DNA of 64,000 nt from S015-6 sp964384945 (GTDB taxonomy: Bacteria; Desulfobacterota; DSWW01). Below the pieces are notes generated by a model. It saw only the letters and a list, made by a program, of their open reading frames with translations, was not told the origin of the DNA and searched no databases. Of this stretch, positions 52,518-61,651 are shown piece after piece. A program made the translations under genes and the position numbers. Position 1 is the first letter of the stretch. Every line of letters starts with the position of its first letter. The stretch lies in contig CAYLMK010000002.1 in NCBI GenBank assembly GCA_964384945.1, forward strand, positions 124,001 to 188,000, given 5' to 3'.

Positions 52518-53486
52518 TCAGGGGAGGGAACGCCGGGATCCGCGTCCGGAGCCGGCCCTCGCCTCTCTGACGGCCGACAGGGCACCGAAATCCAGCAGTT
52601 GGGAGACGGGAACCAGACGGACCCCCTTCGCCTCGAAGGCCGCCGCCACCTTCGGCAAGGCGGCGAGTGTTTCCGCATAGGCATGGGCGATCCCGATCGC
52701 GGCCCCCTGGCGGACCGCACTGTCCACCAACCCGCAAAGCCGCCGAACGATTGCGTCCTCGTTCCTGTCCTCATCCAGGAAATGGGTCCTCTGCGCGACA
52801 GGGACCCCCACCGACACGGCCGCACGCCAGGCCGCGGAATGCGGTGTGGTGAGGCTGTCGAGGAAGAACAGGTTTCGTTCCGCGAGCACGGAAAGCACCC
52901 ATCGCATGGGCTCTTCCTCTTCGGTGAAAAGAGAGCCCATGTGGTTGCTCACGCCCACGCAACCGGGCAAGGCATCGAGCTGCTGAGCGACTTCGGCCTG
53001 CAAGGTCTCCCGATCCATCTCGAGCAGCAACGAGCCGGCGCCGGGGTTGACGGCCGGGTAGCCCCTGGGCTCCATGGGCATGTGCAGAATCACCTCCTTG
53101 CCGCACCGCGCCGCCTCAAGAACCACCTGCCGGCTGTATCGCTGATAGGGCAAGACGGCCAACGTGATCGGCATTTCGAGCCTGCAGAATGACGCGGCCG
53201 CTTCCAGGTCGGGACCGAGATCGTCGATCACGATGGCGGCACGCTTCTCTCGAGCCTTCGTCCCCTCCTCCTGGGATCGGTAGGGGGCCGCAGCCAGCCC
53301 GCCGCCCCGTTCGGTCCGGTTGGCCCGGGACAGGCCCTGGGAGAGCACCCCAAATGCTCCGCCGATCAGCAGGGTAAGGCACCAGGTCAGCCAGAGGACC
53401 CAGCTCAAAGCATATCTTCGGGGCCGCCTTCTTCGAGCGAGCCTTCTGCGTCCGTCCACGGATCGGAAACCTCGTTGGCGGGCCAA
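52518..53486 (-). CDS. Divergent polysaccharide deacetylase, YibQ family
   Basis: 322 residues from TTG 53486; no good ribosome site, so the start is uncertain. A basic N-terminus (RRRLARRRRPRR-like) and one membrane anchor (VLWLTWCLTLLIGGAFGVL) precede the domain. Family features: AAIVIDDLG, ITLAVLPYQRYS, EVILHMPMEPRGYP, VGVSNHMGSLFT, FFLDSLTTPHSAA and AIGIAHAYAETL. The His residues in HMPME, SNHMGS and AHAY and the Asp pair in IDDLG fit the metal site of polysaccharide deacetylases. Likely a periplasmic peptidoglycan-related enzyme, co-transcribed with amiC. Confidence 0.85.
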   Translation of the reverse strand: MARQRGFRSVDGRRRLARRRRPRRYALSWVLWLTWCLTLLIGGAFGVLSQGLSRANRTERGGGLAAAPYRSQEEGTKAREKRAAIVIDDLGPDLEAAASFCRLEMPITLAVLPYQRYSRQVVLEAARCGKEVILHMPMEPRGYPAVNPGAGSLLLEMDRETLQAEVAQQLDALPGCVGVSNHMGSLFTEEEEPMRWVLSVLAERNLFFLDSLTTPHSAAWRAAVSVGVPVAQRTHFLDEDRNEDAIVRRLCGLVDSAVRQGAAIGIAHAYAETLAALPKVAAAFEAKGVRLVPVSQLLDFGALSAVREARAGSGRGSRRSLP

Positions 53487-53527
53487 GGAATCGGAGGAGG
53501 CCTCCCGACTCTAAGATTTTACTTTAG

Positions 53528-53556
53528 GTTTTAAAGAAAATAAACCAAAAAGACAA
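53528..53556 (-). promoter_or_regulatory. Predicted promoter of the yibQ-amiC unit
   Basis: In a very AT-rich stretch (53510-53580). On the minus strand: TTGTCT, exactly 17 bases, TAAAAC (four of six). A second, overlapping option is TTGCAA with TTTATT. Start near 53521, leader about 35 bases. Confidence 0.45.
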
Positions 53557-53591
53557 GTTTTTTGCAAAAATTTGCAGAGGACAGCGGTCGG

Positions 53592-55385
53592 CTAACACGC
53601 CTCCCTTTCCCTGGGGTAGCTCCAACCGGCCCAAATCTGACGTATAGCACGGATGAGAAGAGGTTGGATCAGCTCCGCCGCCGCCTTTCCGTACAGAAGG
53701 TCGAGATGATTGGCCCCTTCCACGATGAAGTCCACCGATTGGCTTCTTTCGGTGGCCAGGTCGATCCGGGCCAGGTCTCCCGCGTTCCGAACACGGTGGA
53801 ACTGCTTGAGCCGGTGGGGATAGGACTCGCTGAAACGCGTGTTGGAGGGTGGGGACAGAGGATCCTCCGTTCCCCAGAAACGGAAAAGGGGGATCTCCTC
53901 GGGGAAAAAGCCGAGCAGTTTCGAATAGTTGAGTCTCGTCTCGTCCATCCGCTTGAAGCCCTCCCCGTTGTAGATCGCCTTGAGGAACTGGAATCCGAGG
54001 CCCAGGGAAAAGGACTCTCCGCAGGCGCTGAGGTAATTCACGATGAAGTCTTTGTCGTCCTTGTGGTTCCTCGGGCTGATCAGGGGATTCAAGCCGGCAA
54101 CGTTCATGTTGAAGATCCGCCTGGTTCCGGACCGAAGCCCCGGAATGCGGGTCAGGAGCCAGACGGCCTCCCGAAGGGGAACGTTTCGAAGGCGAAGGAT
54201 CCGCGAGAGATGATTGAGCCACAGGCTGTAAGGGAAGATGGGATGGCTCAGTTTCTGGAAAAACTTGGGCGCGCCCAGGGTGATGACGCCCCGGATCATC
54301 GAGAGGCTCGCTTCGGCTTCCTCGAGAGGCGGAAGGACCTTGTCGAGCCTTTCCCGCTGCGCGCCGGTCAGCATGTCGAGTTTGTCGAAGTTCCGCCGCA
54401 GGCCCCAGTTCAGGACCATGAATTCGGAGACGATGCCCCCCATGCTGTGGCTCAGCAGAATGACCGGTTTTCCGCCGGATCTCCTGAAGATGAACCGCAC
54501 AACGGCGGGAAGGTCGAAGTCAATCAGCGTATCGATGGTCAGAAGGGGATCGAACTTCTCCTTGTTTACCCCCATGCCCCTGGGGTCGAACAGGTAGATC
54601 CAGAACCCCATATCCGCGAGGTCCTTTGCCAGGGAGTGCCGGTTGTCCAGGTTGAAGCAATTGCTGTTGCACCCGATCCCCGGCACCATCAGGAGAGAGG
54701 GCCGGTTGTCTTTGGACGTCACCGCTTCCATGCTGGCCAGGCGACGGAAGCCGATTGCCTTGCCCTCATCCGTAAAATCCTGATAGTGAACGATCTCGTA
54801 GTCGCCCCGACCGTTTTTCTCGTTTTCCTCGATTTCGCTCTCGAAGTAGGCAGGGGGCCGATGCTCTTTGAGGGTCTCTTTGAGGATCCTTCGCCGGCGG
54901 GCCTCGGCGAGGATGCCGGGCAGGCTTCGGGTCGGGATGTGGAACCGCTCCGATGCCAGTCGCCGGAGTTCTTCCTCGCTGAGAAAAATCATGTCCTCGG
55001 TCAGCCGGATCCTCGCCTTGTCCATTTCATCCAGCAGAACCAGCTTGATCTCGTTCCTGGGAATCCGGGTACCGGTCATGTGGAAGAAGATGTGATACAG
55101 GGAGAGAGCGAGCTTCGCTGCAGAACGCTGTCGGGTTTCTTCCTGGCTTCTGAGGAGCTTCTGCGAGACGGGCAGGCCCAGGCGAAGCTGCCCCTGGTAG
55201 AACCGGCTGTAGGCGTTGTAGCCGGCATTCGCCCAGCGGGCCGGAACTCCGTTGAGCAAGAAGCGCACTCCCCGTTTCCCGGCGGCCTTCAGGCCGTTCA
55301 CGGGCTCGGGCGCGCAGCGAATCGGCGTATCGTCTGGCAGGACGGCTCCTCCTTGTCGATGCGGTCCGACCCTCCCTCCAAACAT
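53592..55385 (-). CDS. Large alpha/beta-hydrolase-fold protein with helical N-terminal extension
   Basis: 597 residues from ATG 55385, with GGGGAGT upstream. The first about 190 residues are helical with no recognised domain. The hydrolase fold follows: SLLMVPGIGCNSNCFNL (oxyanion hole region), FDPRGMGVNKEKFD, nucleophile S314 in LLSHSMGGIVS, the Asp in FRFWGTEDPLS and the His in VEGANHLDLLYG, a complete triad. The arrangement recalls PhaC-like and AB-hydrolase-associated lipases; substrate unknown. No signal peptide. It forms its own unit, upstream of an AT-rich terminator-like stretch. Confidence 0.7.
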   Translation of the reverse strand: MFGGRVGPHRQGGAVLPDDTPIRCAPEPVNGLKAAGKRGVRFLLNGVPARWANAGYNAYSRFYQGQLRLGLPVSQKLLRSQEETRQRSAAKLALSLYHIFFHMTGTRIPRNEIKLVLLDEMDKARIRLTEDMIFLSEEELRRLASERFHIPTRSLPGILAEARRRRILKETLKEHRPPAYFESEIEENEKNGRGDYEIVHYQDFTDEGKAIGFRRLASMEAVTSKDNRPSLLMVPGIGCNSNCFNLDNRHSLAKDLADMGFWIYLFDPRGMGVNKEKFDPLLTIDTLIDFDLPAVVRFIFRRSGGKPVILLSHSMGGIVSEFMVLNWGLRRNFDKLDMLTGAQRERLDKVLPPLEEAEASLSMIRGVITLGAPKFFQKLSHPIFPYSLWLNHLSRILRLRNVPLREAVWLLTRIPGLRSGTRRIFNMNVAGLNPLISPRNHKDDKDFIVNYLSACGESFSLGLGFQFLKAIYNGEGFKRMDETRLNYSKLLGFFPEEIPLFRFWGTEDPLSPPSNTRFSESYPHRLKQFHRVRNAGDLARIDLATERSQSVDFIVEGANHLDLLYGKAAAELIQPLLIRAIRQIWAGWSYPREREAC

Positions 55386-55549
55386 ATCGGCAACTCCCCA
55401 GGGCTGCTTTACAGGAGAGCCTGATCCGCTTTAGGATGACGCCTTCAAGATGCCAGAAAAGTCAAGACGATTCCAGCCGGCGCCTTGGGACCACGCGGCC
55501 CTGCCGCGCAACAGGCCGGAGCACTCCCTGCAACCCTTGAGAGGACTTC

Positions 55550-56674
55550 ATGACCGCCGCAGCCAAAAAAGAAAAAGACAGACCGAACACGAAGCCCCGG
55601 CAAGACAAGACCCCTTCCCCCCGCAGGAGCAAGCCCCTTTGCCTGGTGACCGGCGCCTGCGGGTTCATCGGCTCCCACATGGTCGAGGTCCTTCATGAGG
55701 CTGGATACCGGATTCGTGCAACCGACCTGCCGGAGGCCTTCACACGGGACGACCCCGGGCGCGGCAGGTTCCCCGGCGTATGGAAGGAACTGGGCATCGC
55801 GTTCGTCCCGTCGGACGTGACGAAACCGGAGAGTCTGCCCGACGTCGTCCAGGGTGTCTCGTATGTGTTCCACATCGCCGCCGTTTTCAGTTACAGTGCG
55901 CCCCGGGAGGTTCTGCAGCGCGTCAACGTGGACGGCACGCGCGCCCTTCTTCGTGCCCTGTCCGGCCAGAGATCGTTCCGGAAGATCGTACTCTGGGGCG
56001 CGGGCGGGGTCTACGGATTCCCTCCCGTGAAATCCCTCCCGATCCGCGAAGAGGACCCCAAGGCCCCGCCGAACGACTACCTCGAATCCAAGCACCAGCA
56101 GGAGGAAGTGGTCACCCGAATCGCGGAGCAAACCGGGCTCCGCTACAGTATCGTCCGCCCGACCGGGGTGTACGGCCCCCGGGGCGTATACGGGATGGGG
56201 ACCATGATCCTGCCCCTGTCCAAACCGAAGCGCCTGTTCATCCCCGCCAATTTCACTACGCGGATTCCGCTCGTGCACGTTCGCGACGTGTGCGAAGCGG
56301 CCCTTTTCCTGGCCAACCGGAGGGCGTGCGACGGGCAGGCTTACAACCTGAACGATGACACGCAGATGACGGTGGTCGAATACATGAAGTTCATGGGAGA
56401 GCTGCTCGGAAAGCCCGTGACGGTCCTGCCGCCGGTGCCGGTCAGGCTGGTCAGGGTCCTCCTCAACGGACTGGCAGCCCTCGAGGCGTTCGCATCGAGG
56501 CTCTCCCCGGGCCGCGCCCGGTCGCTCGAGCCGGACACGATCCGGTATCTCGGCGTGGACATCGCTTACAGCAATCAGAAGCTCAAGGATGCGGGCTACC
56601 GCTTCCGGTACCCGGATGCCAGGGCCGGCTTGCGCGAGACCGTGGACTGGTACAAGACAAACGGGTGGATGTAG
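55550..56674 (+). CDS. NAD-dependent epimerase/dehydratase (extended SDR)
   Basis: 374 residues; ATG 55550 has GAGAGGA upstream. After a basic 28-residue N-terminus, the Rossmann motif is TGACGFIGSHMVE. HIAAVFSYSAP and NVDGTRALLRAL are typical. The catalytic Tyr-Lys is in DYLESKHQQEE (YxxxK). The central VRPTGVYGPRGVYGMG and the end LRETVDWYKTNGWM match 3-beta-HSD/HpnA-like sugar or steroid-type dehydrogenases. Specific substrate unknown. It precedes the M20 peptidase by 32 bases. Confidence 0.8.
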   Translation: MTAAAKKEKDRPNTKPRQDKTPSPRRSKPLCLVTGACGFIGSHMVEVLHEAGYRIRATDLPEAFTRDDPGRGRFPGVWKELGIAFVPSDVTKPESLPDVVQGVSYVFHIAAVFSYSAPREVLQRVNVDGTRALLRALSGQRSFRKIVLWGAGGVYGFPPVKSLPIREEDPKAPPNDYLESKHQQEEVVTRIAEQTGLRYSIVRPTGVYGPRGVYGMGTMILPLSKPKRLFIPANFTTRIPLVHVRDVCEAALFLANRRACDGQAYNLNDDTQMTVVEYMKFMGELLGKPVTVLPPVPVRLVRVLLNGLAALEAFASRLSPGRARSLEPDTIRYLGVDIAYSNQKLKDAGYRFRYPDARAGLRETVDWYKTNGWM

Positions 56675-56706
56675 CCCAAGAGACCCGCGTGGAGAGGAGG
56701 CTCGCC

Positions 56707-58065
56707 ATGGCCAACGCATCTTTCGCAGTGCCCGAATCGGAGTGGAAGGCCGTCTACGAAGAGGCCCTGGAGCACTTTCGGAGTCTGCTTCGTTTCGACA
56801 CGACCAATCCGCCTGGCAACGAAAGGGAGGCTTGCGAGTTCCTCGGAGCGATCCTCCGAAAAGAGAGAATCGGCAACGAAATCCTGGAGAGCGCCCCGGG
56901 CCGGGCGAACCTGGTCTGCCGCCTCCCCGGAGACGGCTCCCTGCCGCCCCTCTTGCTGAACGCCCACCTGGATGTCGTGCCTGCGGAGAGGGCCCATTGG
57001 ACCCACGACCCGTTCGGCGGGGTCCTGGACCGGGGATTCGTGTGGGGAAGAGGCGCCCTGGACATGAAGCACATGGCCGCCATGAGCCTGATGACGATTC
57101 TGCTTCTCCACAGGCACCGGGCGGCGCTGAAGAGAGACCTGATCTTCGCGGCGGTGGCCGACGAGGAGACAGGAGGAAGACAAGGCTCGGAATGGCTCGT
57201 GGAGCGGCATCCGGAAAAGGTCAGGGCCGAGTACGCCCTCGGCGAGATCGGCGGCTTCAACCGGGTCGTTGCGGGAACCCACTTCTATCCCGTGCAGGTC
57301 GCCGAAAAGGGGATCTGCTGGCTGCGCCTCAGGGCAAAGGGAGAGCCCGGCCACGGCTCCCTGCCCAACTGGGACGGGGCCGTAGCCAAAATCGGAAGGG
57401 CGGCCCACCTGCTCGGATCGAAACGGCTGCCGTTCCATTGCACTCCGCAGGCGGCCGTTTTCGTGGAGACCATGGCCGAACATCAGCCCTTTCCACGGGG
57501 CCTCGTTCTCCGCCAGGTGCTGAATCGGCGCCTGAGCGATCGGATCCTCGACCGGCTGATGCCGGACAAGGGGCTGGCGCGCCTGCTCTACGCCACCCTG
57601 CACGACACAGCGAACCCCACGATCCTGCGGGCCGGCGAAAAAGTGAACGTGCTTCCCTCGGAGGCCATCCTGGAGGTCGACGGCCGCGTCTTGCCGGGCC
57701 GATCCCGGGATCAATTCCTGCGTGAAATCACCGACGTCATCGGAGAGGGGTACGAAATCGAGGTCCTCGAGTTCAAGCCGGCCGTTTCCGCGCCCCCGGA
57801 CGATCCGATCCTCCGATCGATGAACGAGGTGCTCAGGCGCCACGACCCTCTCGCGGTGGTGGTCCCGAACATGGTGTCGGGCTTCACGGACGCGAAGCAC
57901 TACAGCCGGCTGGGCATCCGTTGTTTCGGGTTCTCGCCCGTCAAGCTTCCGGAAGGCTTCGATTTCATCGGGCTCATGCACGGCCACGACGAGCGCATTC
58001 CGGTGGATGGATTCTTCTTCGGCGTCCGGGTGCTATTCGAACTGGCGGCGCACCTGTGCATGTGA
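56707..58065 (+). CDS. M20/M25/M40-family metallopeptidase
   Basis: 452 residues from ATG 56707, with GGAGAGGAGG. The di-zinc site is complete: NAHLDVVPAE, the bridging Asp in GRGALDMKHM, catalytic Glu pair in VADEETGG, Glu in LGEIGGFN-like region and the last His in LMHGHDERIP. RFDTTNPPGNE is the typical family start. The dimerisation domain (GEPGHGSLPNWDGAV) is present, so it is an ArgE/DapE/carboxypeptidase-type enzyme. Substrate unknown. It may be co-transcribed with the SDR gene. Confidence 0.88.
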   Translation: MANASFAVPESEWKAVYEEALEHFRSLLRFDTTNPPGNEREACEFLGAILRKERIGNEILESAPGRANLVCRLPGDGSLPPLLLNAHLDVVPAERAHWTHDPFGGVLDRGFVWGRGALDMKHMAAMSLMTILLLHRHRAALKRDLIFAAVADEETGGRQGSEWLVERHPEKVRAEYALGEIGGFNRVVAGTHFYPVQVAEKGICWLRLRAKGEPGHGSLPNWDGAVAKIGRAAHLLGSKRLPFHCTPQAAVFVETMAEHQPFPRGLVLRQVLNRRLSDRILDRLMPDKGLARLLYATLHDTANPTILRAGEKVNVLPSEAILEVDGRVLPGRSRDQFLREITDVIGEGYEIEVLEFKPAVSAPPDDPILRSMNEVLRRHDPLAVVVPNMVSGFTDAKHYSRLGIRCFGFSPVKLPEGFDFIGLMHGHDERIPVDGFFFGVRVLFELAAHLCM

Positions 58066-58078
58066 GCCCGGCCCTCTG

Positions 58079-59137
58079 TCAGCCGGGCCCCCGCCCGCCC
58101 GCAGGGTCCGCGCCCGGGGCCCGGGCCTGCTGGTTCGCCCACATCCCGAGGATCTTGCGAAGGACTAGCTCTTTCTGCTTGAGCATGTCGGCCTTGGACG
58201 AGCACTGGAGCCTGCCGGCGCCCGCCCCACGGTGCCCGTCCCCCAGGTTCAGGGAGCGCATGATCTCGCCGATGTCCTTCTCCGAGGAGGCCACCTCGAG
58301 CGAGGGGCTCAGGGACATCGAGAACCCCAGGTCGTTGGTCTTCCGGCTCTGACGGAAGAGGCTCTTGACCTCGAGGACTGCCATTGCGTTCGGATGAGCG
58401 AGAAAGGCCAGGCTCTTGAGAATGTAAGGCGAGTGTTTCAGGCTTGTCGTATCGAGAAGGATCACTTCCTGGGCCGGGTCCGCGGGATGAAAGGACGCCA
58501 TCCGTTCGATGAGGGAGCGGCTCTTCTCCTCCATCTCCCGGTAGAGCTTGGCCTGCTGCCGGACCGCGGGATCCGCCGCCACCTCCGCCAGGGGGGCTTC
58601 ACGAATCCTGCGGATCAGGCTCCGCATGTACCGGTTGCGCTCCGGGCGCGACGGGAAGCTGATCCGAAGCGTGTCGGACAACACCTTGCCCGGCGTCTCC
58701 CGCCTCCAGTCCTCGATGTCCCTGTAGTCGAAGCTGTCGACCCGGTCCGCCTCGTCCACGGTGGGGCCCATGAACTCCGGAAAGGCGACGCCCCTGTCCC
58801 GGTAGTAGCGGTAGACCACCCGGGCGCAGCTCTTTTCCTCCCGGAAGGTGTCCCGCACCGCCTCCGGGTCCCCACCCTTGAGGCGGTAGTCCTCAAGGTT
58901 TCCTCTGTGGTGATCGAACCAGAGGCCGGCGGCGGGGTGATGCGGGAGATCGCAGACAATCGTTTCGGCGTCGACCTCCAGGCCCGCGTCCAAGACGGAA
59001 ACCGGGCCGGCGAAACGGACGTGGTCGATGCCGTTGGCAAGGCCGCACAAGGCGGCCGACACGACCCCGTCGAAGTCGTCATGGGTGACGATCTTTCGAA
59101 ACTTCCCTGCTGCGGTCGTCTCCAACGGTTCCGGCAT
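58079..59137 (-). CDS. DHH-family phosphoesterase
   Basis: 352 residues; ATG 59137 has GAGGAGG nine bases upstream. The DHH motifs are HDDFDGVVSAAL (metal-binding start), DLPHHPA and WFDHHRGNLED, with VDEADRVDSFDY as the later acidic motif. The DHHA1-like C-terminal part (DTTSLKHSPYILKSLA, then NLGDGHRGAGAGRL) fits RecJ/NrnA/c-di-AMP phosphodiesterase relatives, though the last His-rich motif is unusual. Probably a nano-RNase or pAp phosphatase type. Convergent with the M20 gene (13-base gap) and divergent from the M24 gene. Confidence 0.8.
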   Translation of the reverse strand: MPEPLETTAAGKFRKIVTHDDFDGVVSAALCGLANGIDHVRFAGPVSVLDAGLEVDAETIVCDLPHHPAAGLWFDHHRGNLEDYRLKGGDPEAVRDTFREEKSCARVVYRYYRDRGVAFPEFMGPTVDEADRVDSFDYRDIEDWRRETPGKVLSDTLRISFPSRPERNRYMRSLIRRIREAPLAEVAADPAVRQQAKLYREMEEKSRSLIERMASFHPADPAQEVILLDTTSLKHSPYILKSLAFLAHPNAMAVLEVKSLFRQSRKTNDLGFSMSLSPSLEVASSEKDIGEIMRSLNLGDGHRGAGAGRLQCSSKADMLKQKELVLRKILGMWANQQARAPGADPAGGRGPG

Positions 59138-59278
59138 CGGAAGCGTCCTCCTCGTTTCCCGCTCGGGTGCCTTTCCTCAGCGCCCGGTCGAACCAGCATA
59201 ACGAATGCCCGGTCCCTTGACAAACCCCCGGGCATCGATCATCAAGGGAGGGTTCGAGCCCGAAACGGGAAGGCGGAG

Positions 59279-60490
59279 ATGGACGAACTGGACGGCCGTT
59301 ACTGCGAATTTCTGACGCCCGCGGCGGAGGTGGAGGGGAGGATCAGGAAATTTCAGGGACTCCTCCGGGGGCAGGCCCTGGACGGCGCCCTGCTGGCCCA
59401 TCCGGTCGACCTCTTCTACTTCTCCGGAACGGCTCAGACCGGCTTCCTCTGGATTCCGTCCGAAGGGGGTCCCATCCTCTGGGTGCAGAGAAGCCTCGAT
59501 CGCGCACGCCAGGAATCCCCTCTCCAGGAGATCCGCTCATTCACGGGCCTCAGGGAGCTGCGCGGCCTGGTGGCCGGCAAGAAGGGATCGAGGATCGGAC
59601 TCGAGATGGACGTCCTGCCGGCCCGGGATTTCCTGCGAATCCGGGAGCGTCTGGCCGGCTCCTGCCTGGAGGACGCGGCCGGATTGATCCGAAGGGTGCG
59701 GCAGACCAAATCCCCGTTCGAGCTGCGGTTCATGCGCGAGGCGGCACGGCGGCACGCCGAGGTGTTTGCGGAGATCCCCCGGATGATCCGGGAATCGAGA
59801 ACGGAGCTCGACCTGGCGGCCGGGATCGAATCGGCCCTGCGACGCCGCGAACATCAAGGGCTCCTCCGGCTGCGCCGCTGGAATCAGGGCCTGCATTACG
59901 GGCCCGTTGTCAGCGGAGCGAGCGCCTGCTTCCCCACGCCCTTCGACGGGCCTGTCGGAGCCCTCGGCCTCTATCCCGCCCTTCCCCAGGGGGCCGGCCG
60001 CAAGCCGCTCGAGCCGGGCGAGCCCATCCTCGTGGACGTGGCCTTCGGCCTGAACGGCTATTTCGTGGACAAGACCCGGACCTTCGCGCTGGGGTTTCTT
60101 TCCGATGCGTGGCTCGAGGCCCACGCGCTCTGCCGGCGCATCCAGGAGGAGACCGTCCGCAGGCTTCGGCCCGGCGCGCCCTGTAGCGAAGTGTATGCCG
60201 GGGTCCTCCGCACCTTCGAGGGCGCCGGCCCCTTCTGGCCGCATTTCATGGGCTGCGGCGACAACAAGGTCCGCTTCCTGGGACACGGCGTGGGCCTGGA
60301 GCTCGACGAATGGCCCCTGCTGGCGCCCGGTTTCGAGGAGGCTCTCGAGGCAGGCATGACCCTCGCCGTCGAGCCCAAGCTCTTTCCGCCGGGAAGGGGG
60401 GGAATCGGGCTCGAGAACACCTACCTGGTCACGGAGCGGGGCGCCGAGAAGCTCACCGGTTTCCCGGACGATCCGGTGATTGTTTGCTAG
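59279..60490 (+). CDS. M24-family (Xaa-Pro-type) peptidase
   Basis: 403 residues from ATG 59279 (GGAAGG upstream); the open frame continues further upstream but through sequence antisense to the DHH gene. A creatinase-like N-terminal domain (LLRGQALDGALLAHPVDLFY) precedes the pita-bread fold. Metal ligands: Asp pair in ILVDVAFGLNGYFVDKTRTF, His in FLGHGVGLELDEWPL, Glu in TLAVEPKLFP and Glu in GIGLENTYLVTE, all present. It should cleave peptides with a Pro in the second position, or be a prolidase. Confidence 0.88.
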   Translation: MDELDGRYCEFLTPAAEVEGRIRKFQGLLRGQALDGALLAHPVDLFYFSGTAQTGFLWIPSEGGPILWVQRSLDRARQESPLQEIRSFTGLRELRGLVAGKKGSRIGLEMDVLPARDFLRIRERLAGSCLEDAAGLIRRVRQTKSPFELRFMREAARRHAEVFAEIPRMIRESRTELDLAAGIESALRRREHQGLLRLRRWNQGLHYGPVVSGASACFPTPFDGPVGALGLYPALPQGAGRKPLEPGEPILVDVAFGLNGYFVDKTRTFALGFLSDAWLEAHALCRRIQEETVRRLRPGAPCSEVYAGVLRTFEGAGPFWPHFMGCGDNKVRFLGHGVGLELDEWPLLAPGFEEALEAGMTLAVEPKLFPPGRGGIGLENTYLVTERGAEKLTGFPDDPVIVC

Positions 60491-60506
60491 GGGGTTTTTC
60501 CCCCGT

Positions 60507-60860
60507 CTATCGCGCGAGGCGCCCATATATCTCCGTTTCTCCCGGATGAGTGTAGCTGAGTGTCAGTTCACCGCCGCGCAGGGTAAACCTTCCCTCCAGG
60601 ATCTCGGGAGAAGAGCCCTCGCGCACGATTTCAAATCGTATGCGGCCGTTTCCCTGGAGGGCATACTTCCCGCTTGCCGCCATTCCGATGTCATCAACCG
60701 TACGGAAGGTGCCGTCCGCACGAAACTCAATTGTTGATTTCTTCCCGACTTCCTGCCACTTGCCTGTAAGGTCCGGCCTCTGTACGCAGCACACAACCAC
60801 TGCCAGCGAGAGGGTTGCGCACAAAAAACGGCGTCCGGCTTTACACACTCCTTTTCCCAC
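60507..60860 (-). CDS. Small lipocalin-like lipoprotein
   Basis: 117 residues from GTG 60860 (GAGGCAGGGAACC upstream). The N-terminus (RRFLCATLSLAVVVCC) is a lipoprotein signal with lipobox VVVC. The mature domain (DLTGKWQEVGKKSTIEFRAD, GKYALQGNGRIRFEIV) is a short beta-barrel resembling lipocalin-like/DUF5640-type modules (LTGKW motif). Function unknown. The stop lies 17 bases from the stop of the M24 gene. A GGGGG/CCCCC hairpin sits between them. Confidence 0.65.
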   Translation of the reverse strand: MGKGVCKAGRRFLCATLSLAVVVCCVQRPDLTGKWQEVGKKSTIEFRADGTFRTVDDIGMAASGKYALQGNGRIRFEIVREGSSPEILEGRFTLRGGELTLSYTHPGETEIYGRLAR

Positions 60861-60969
60861 GGTTCCCTGCCTCACGCTTTGTTCCACCGGGAGATCCGCC
60901 GCCTTGCTTTCCTCGGCTGCGCTGTTTCTGTTTCTAAGAGCTGAGAGCCAATAGCCTGGAACCAAACGC

Positions 60970-61596
60970 TCACGGCGTGCGGGGGGGCGGATTCCCGCTC
61001 TCCAGGTGCATGAGAAAACGCTGGTACTTCGTGGCGGTCTGAGGAACGAACGCGATTCCGAGACTGCCAAGGAGGGACTCCAGGACGGGTCGGTCCCGGT
61101 CCGGGTCCTCGCTCTCCACCTCCACCTCATAGTCCTCCCGGCCGTCCGGGTAACGGCTCGCGTCCACCTCCATGCACAGGCCACCGGCCGACCGATAGAG
61201 CCTCCGCCGGTTCACCATCTTGCCCAGCCACACCAGGGGAAAGCGTCCGCCGACCCTTCGCTCCAGGGCCTCGAGGCCGGGGTGCCCGGCCTCCCACAGG
61301 GCGTCGGTGGATTCGGGGATTCGATCCGGCGGTCCGGTCCAGTCCTCCTCATATTCCTCGGCCCTTGCCAGTCCTTCCCGGAGGACTCCAAGCTTCACGG
61401 TGAGAACGGCCTTCCCTTTCTCCAAACGAATGCGAATCACACCCTCCTCTCCCGGTATCAGGCCGTCTTCGGACCGGAAGTAATGATTGACCTGTTCCCA
61501 CGCGTCCCCAGGGGTTCCCAACTCCCTGCAGAGCTTTTCGTACTCGGCCAGGCCTTTCAGACCGAGCTTGATTTCCACTTCCTGTCGGACGGGCAT
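60970..61596 (-). CDS. CYTH-domain triphosphatase-like protein
   Basis: 208 residues from ATG 61596 with AGAGGGGG upstream. It starts with the CYTH signature EVEIKLGL (ExExK), followed by VNHYFRSEDGLI, VIRIRLEKGKAVLTVK (RxR and KxK substrate-binding patches) and CMEVDASRYPDG, DYEVEVES (second acidic pair). These eight-stranded tunnel enzymes hydrolyse triphosphates such as ThTP, PPPi or NTPs; which one is not known. Downstream of the membrane protein gene, gap 55 bases. Confidence 0.85.
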   Translation of the reverse strand: MPVRQEVEIKLGLKGLAEYEKLCRELGTPGDAWEQVNHYFRSEDGLIPGEEGVIRIRLEKGKAVLTVKLGVLREGLARAEEYEEDWTGPPDRIPESTDALWEAGHPGLEALERRVGGRFPLVWLGKMVNRRRLYRSAGGLCMEVDASRYPDGREDYEVEVESEDPDRDRPVLESLLGSLGIAFVPQTATKYQRFLMHLESGNPPPRTP

Positions 61597-61651
61597 TTTC
61601 CCCCCTCTGCCCGGGCCGGAGAGGATCGGCCGGCCGTTGCTCTGCGCCTCC

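Noticed and set aside
60488..60506. Terminator made of GGGGG/TTTTT/CCCCC between the M24 and lipoprotein genes
   Set aside because: Stem of only five pairs and no T-tract after the stem; not convincing in either direction.
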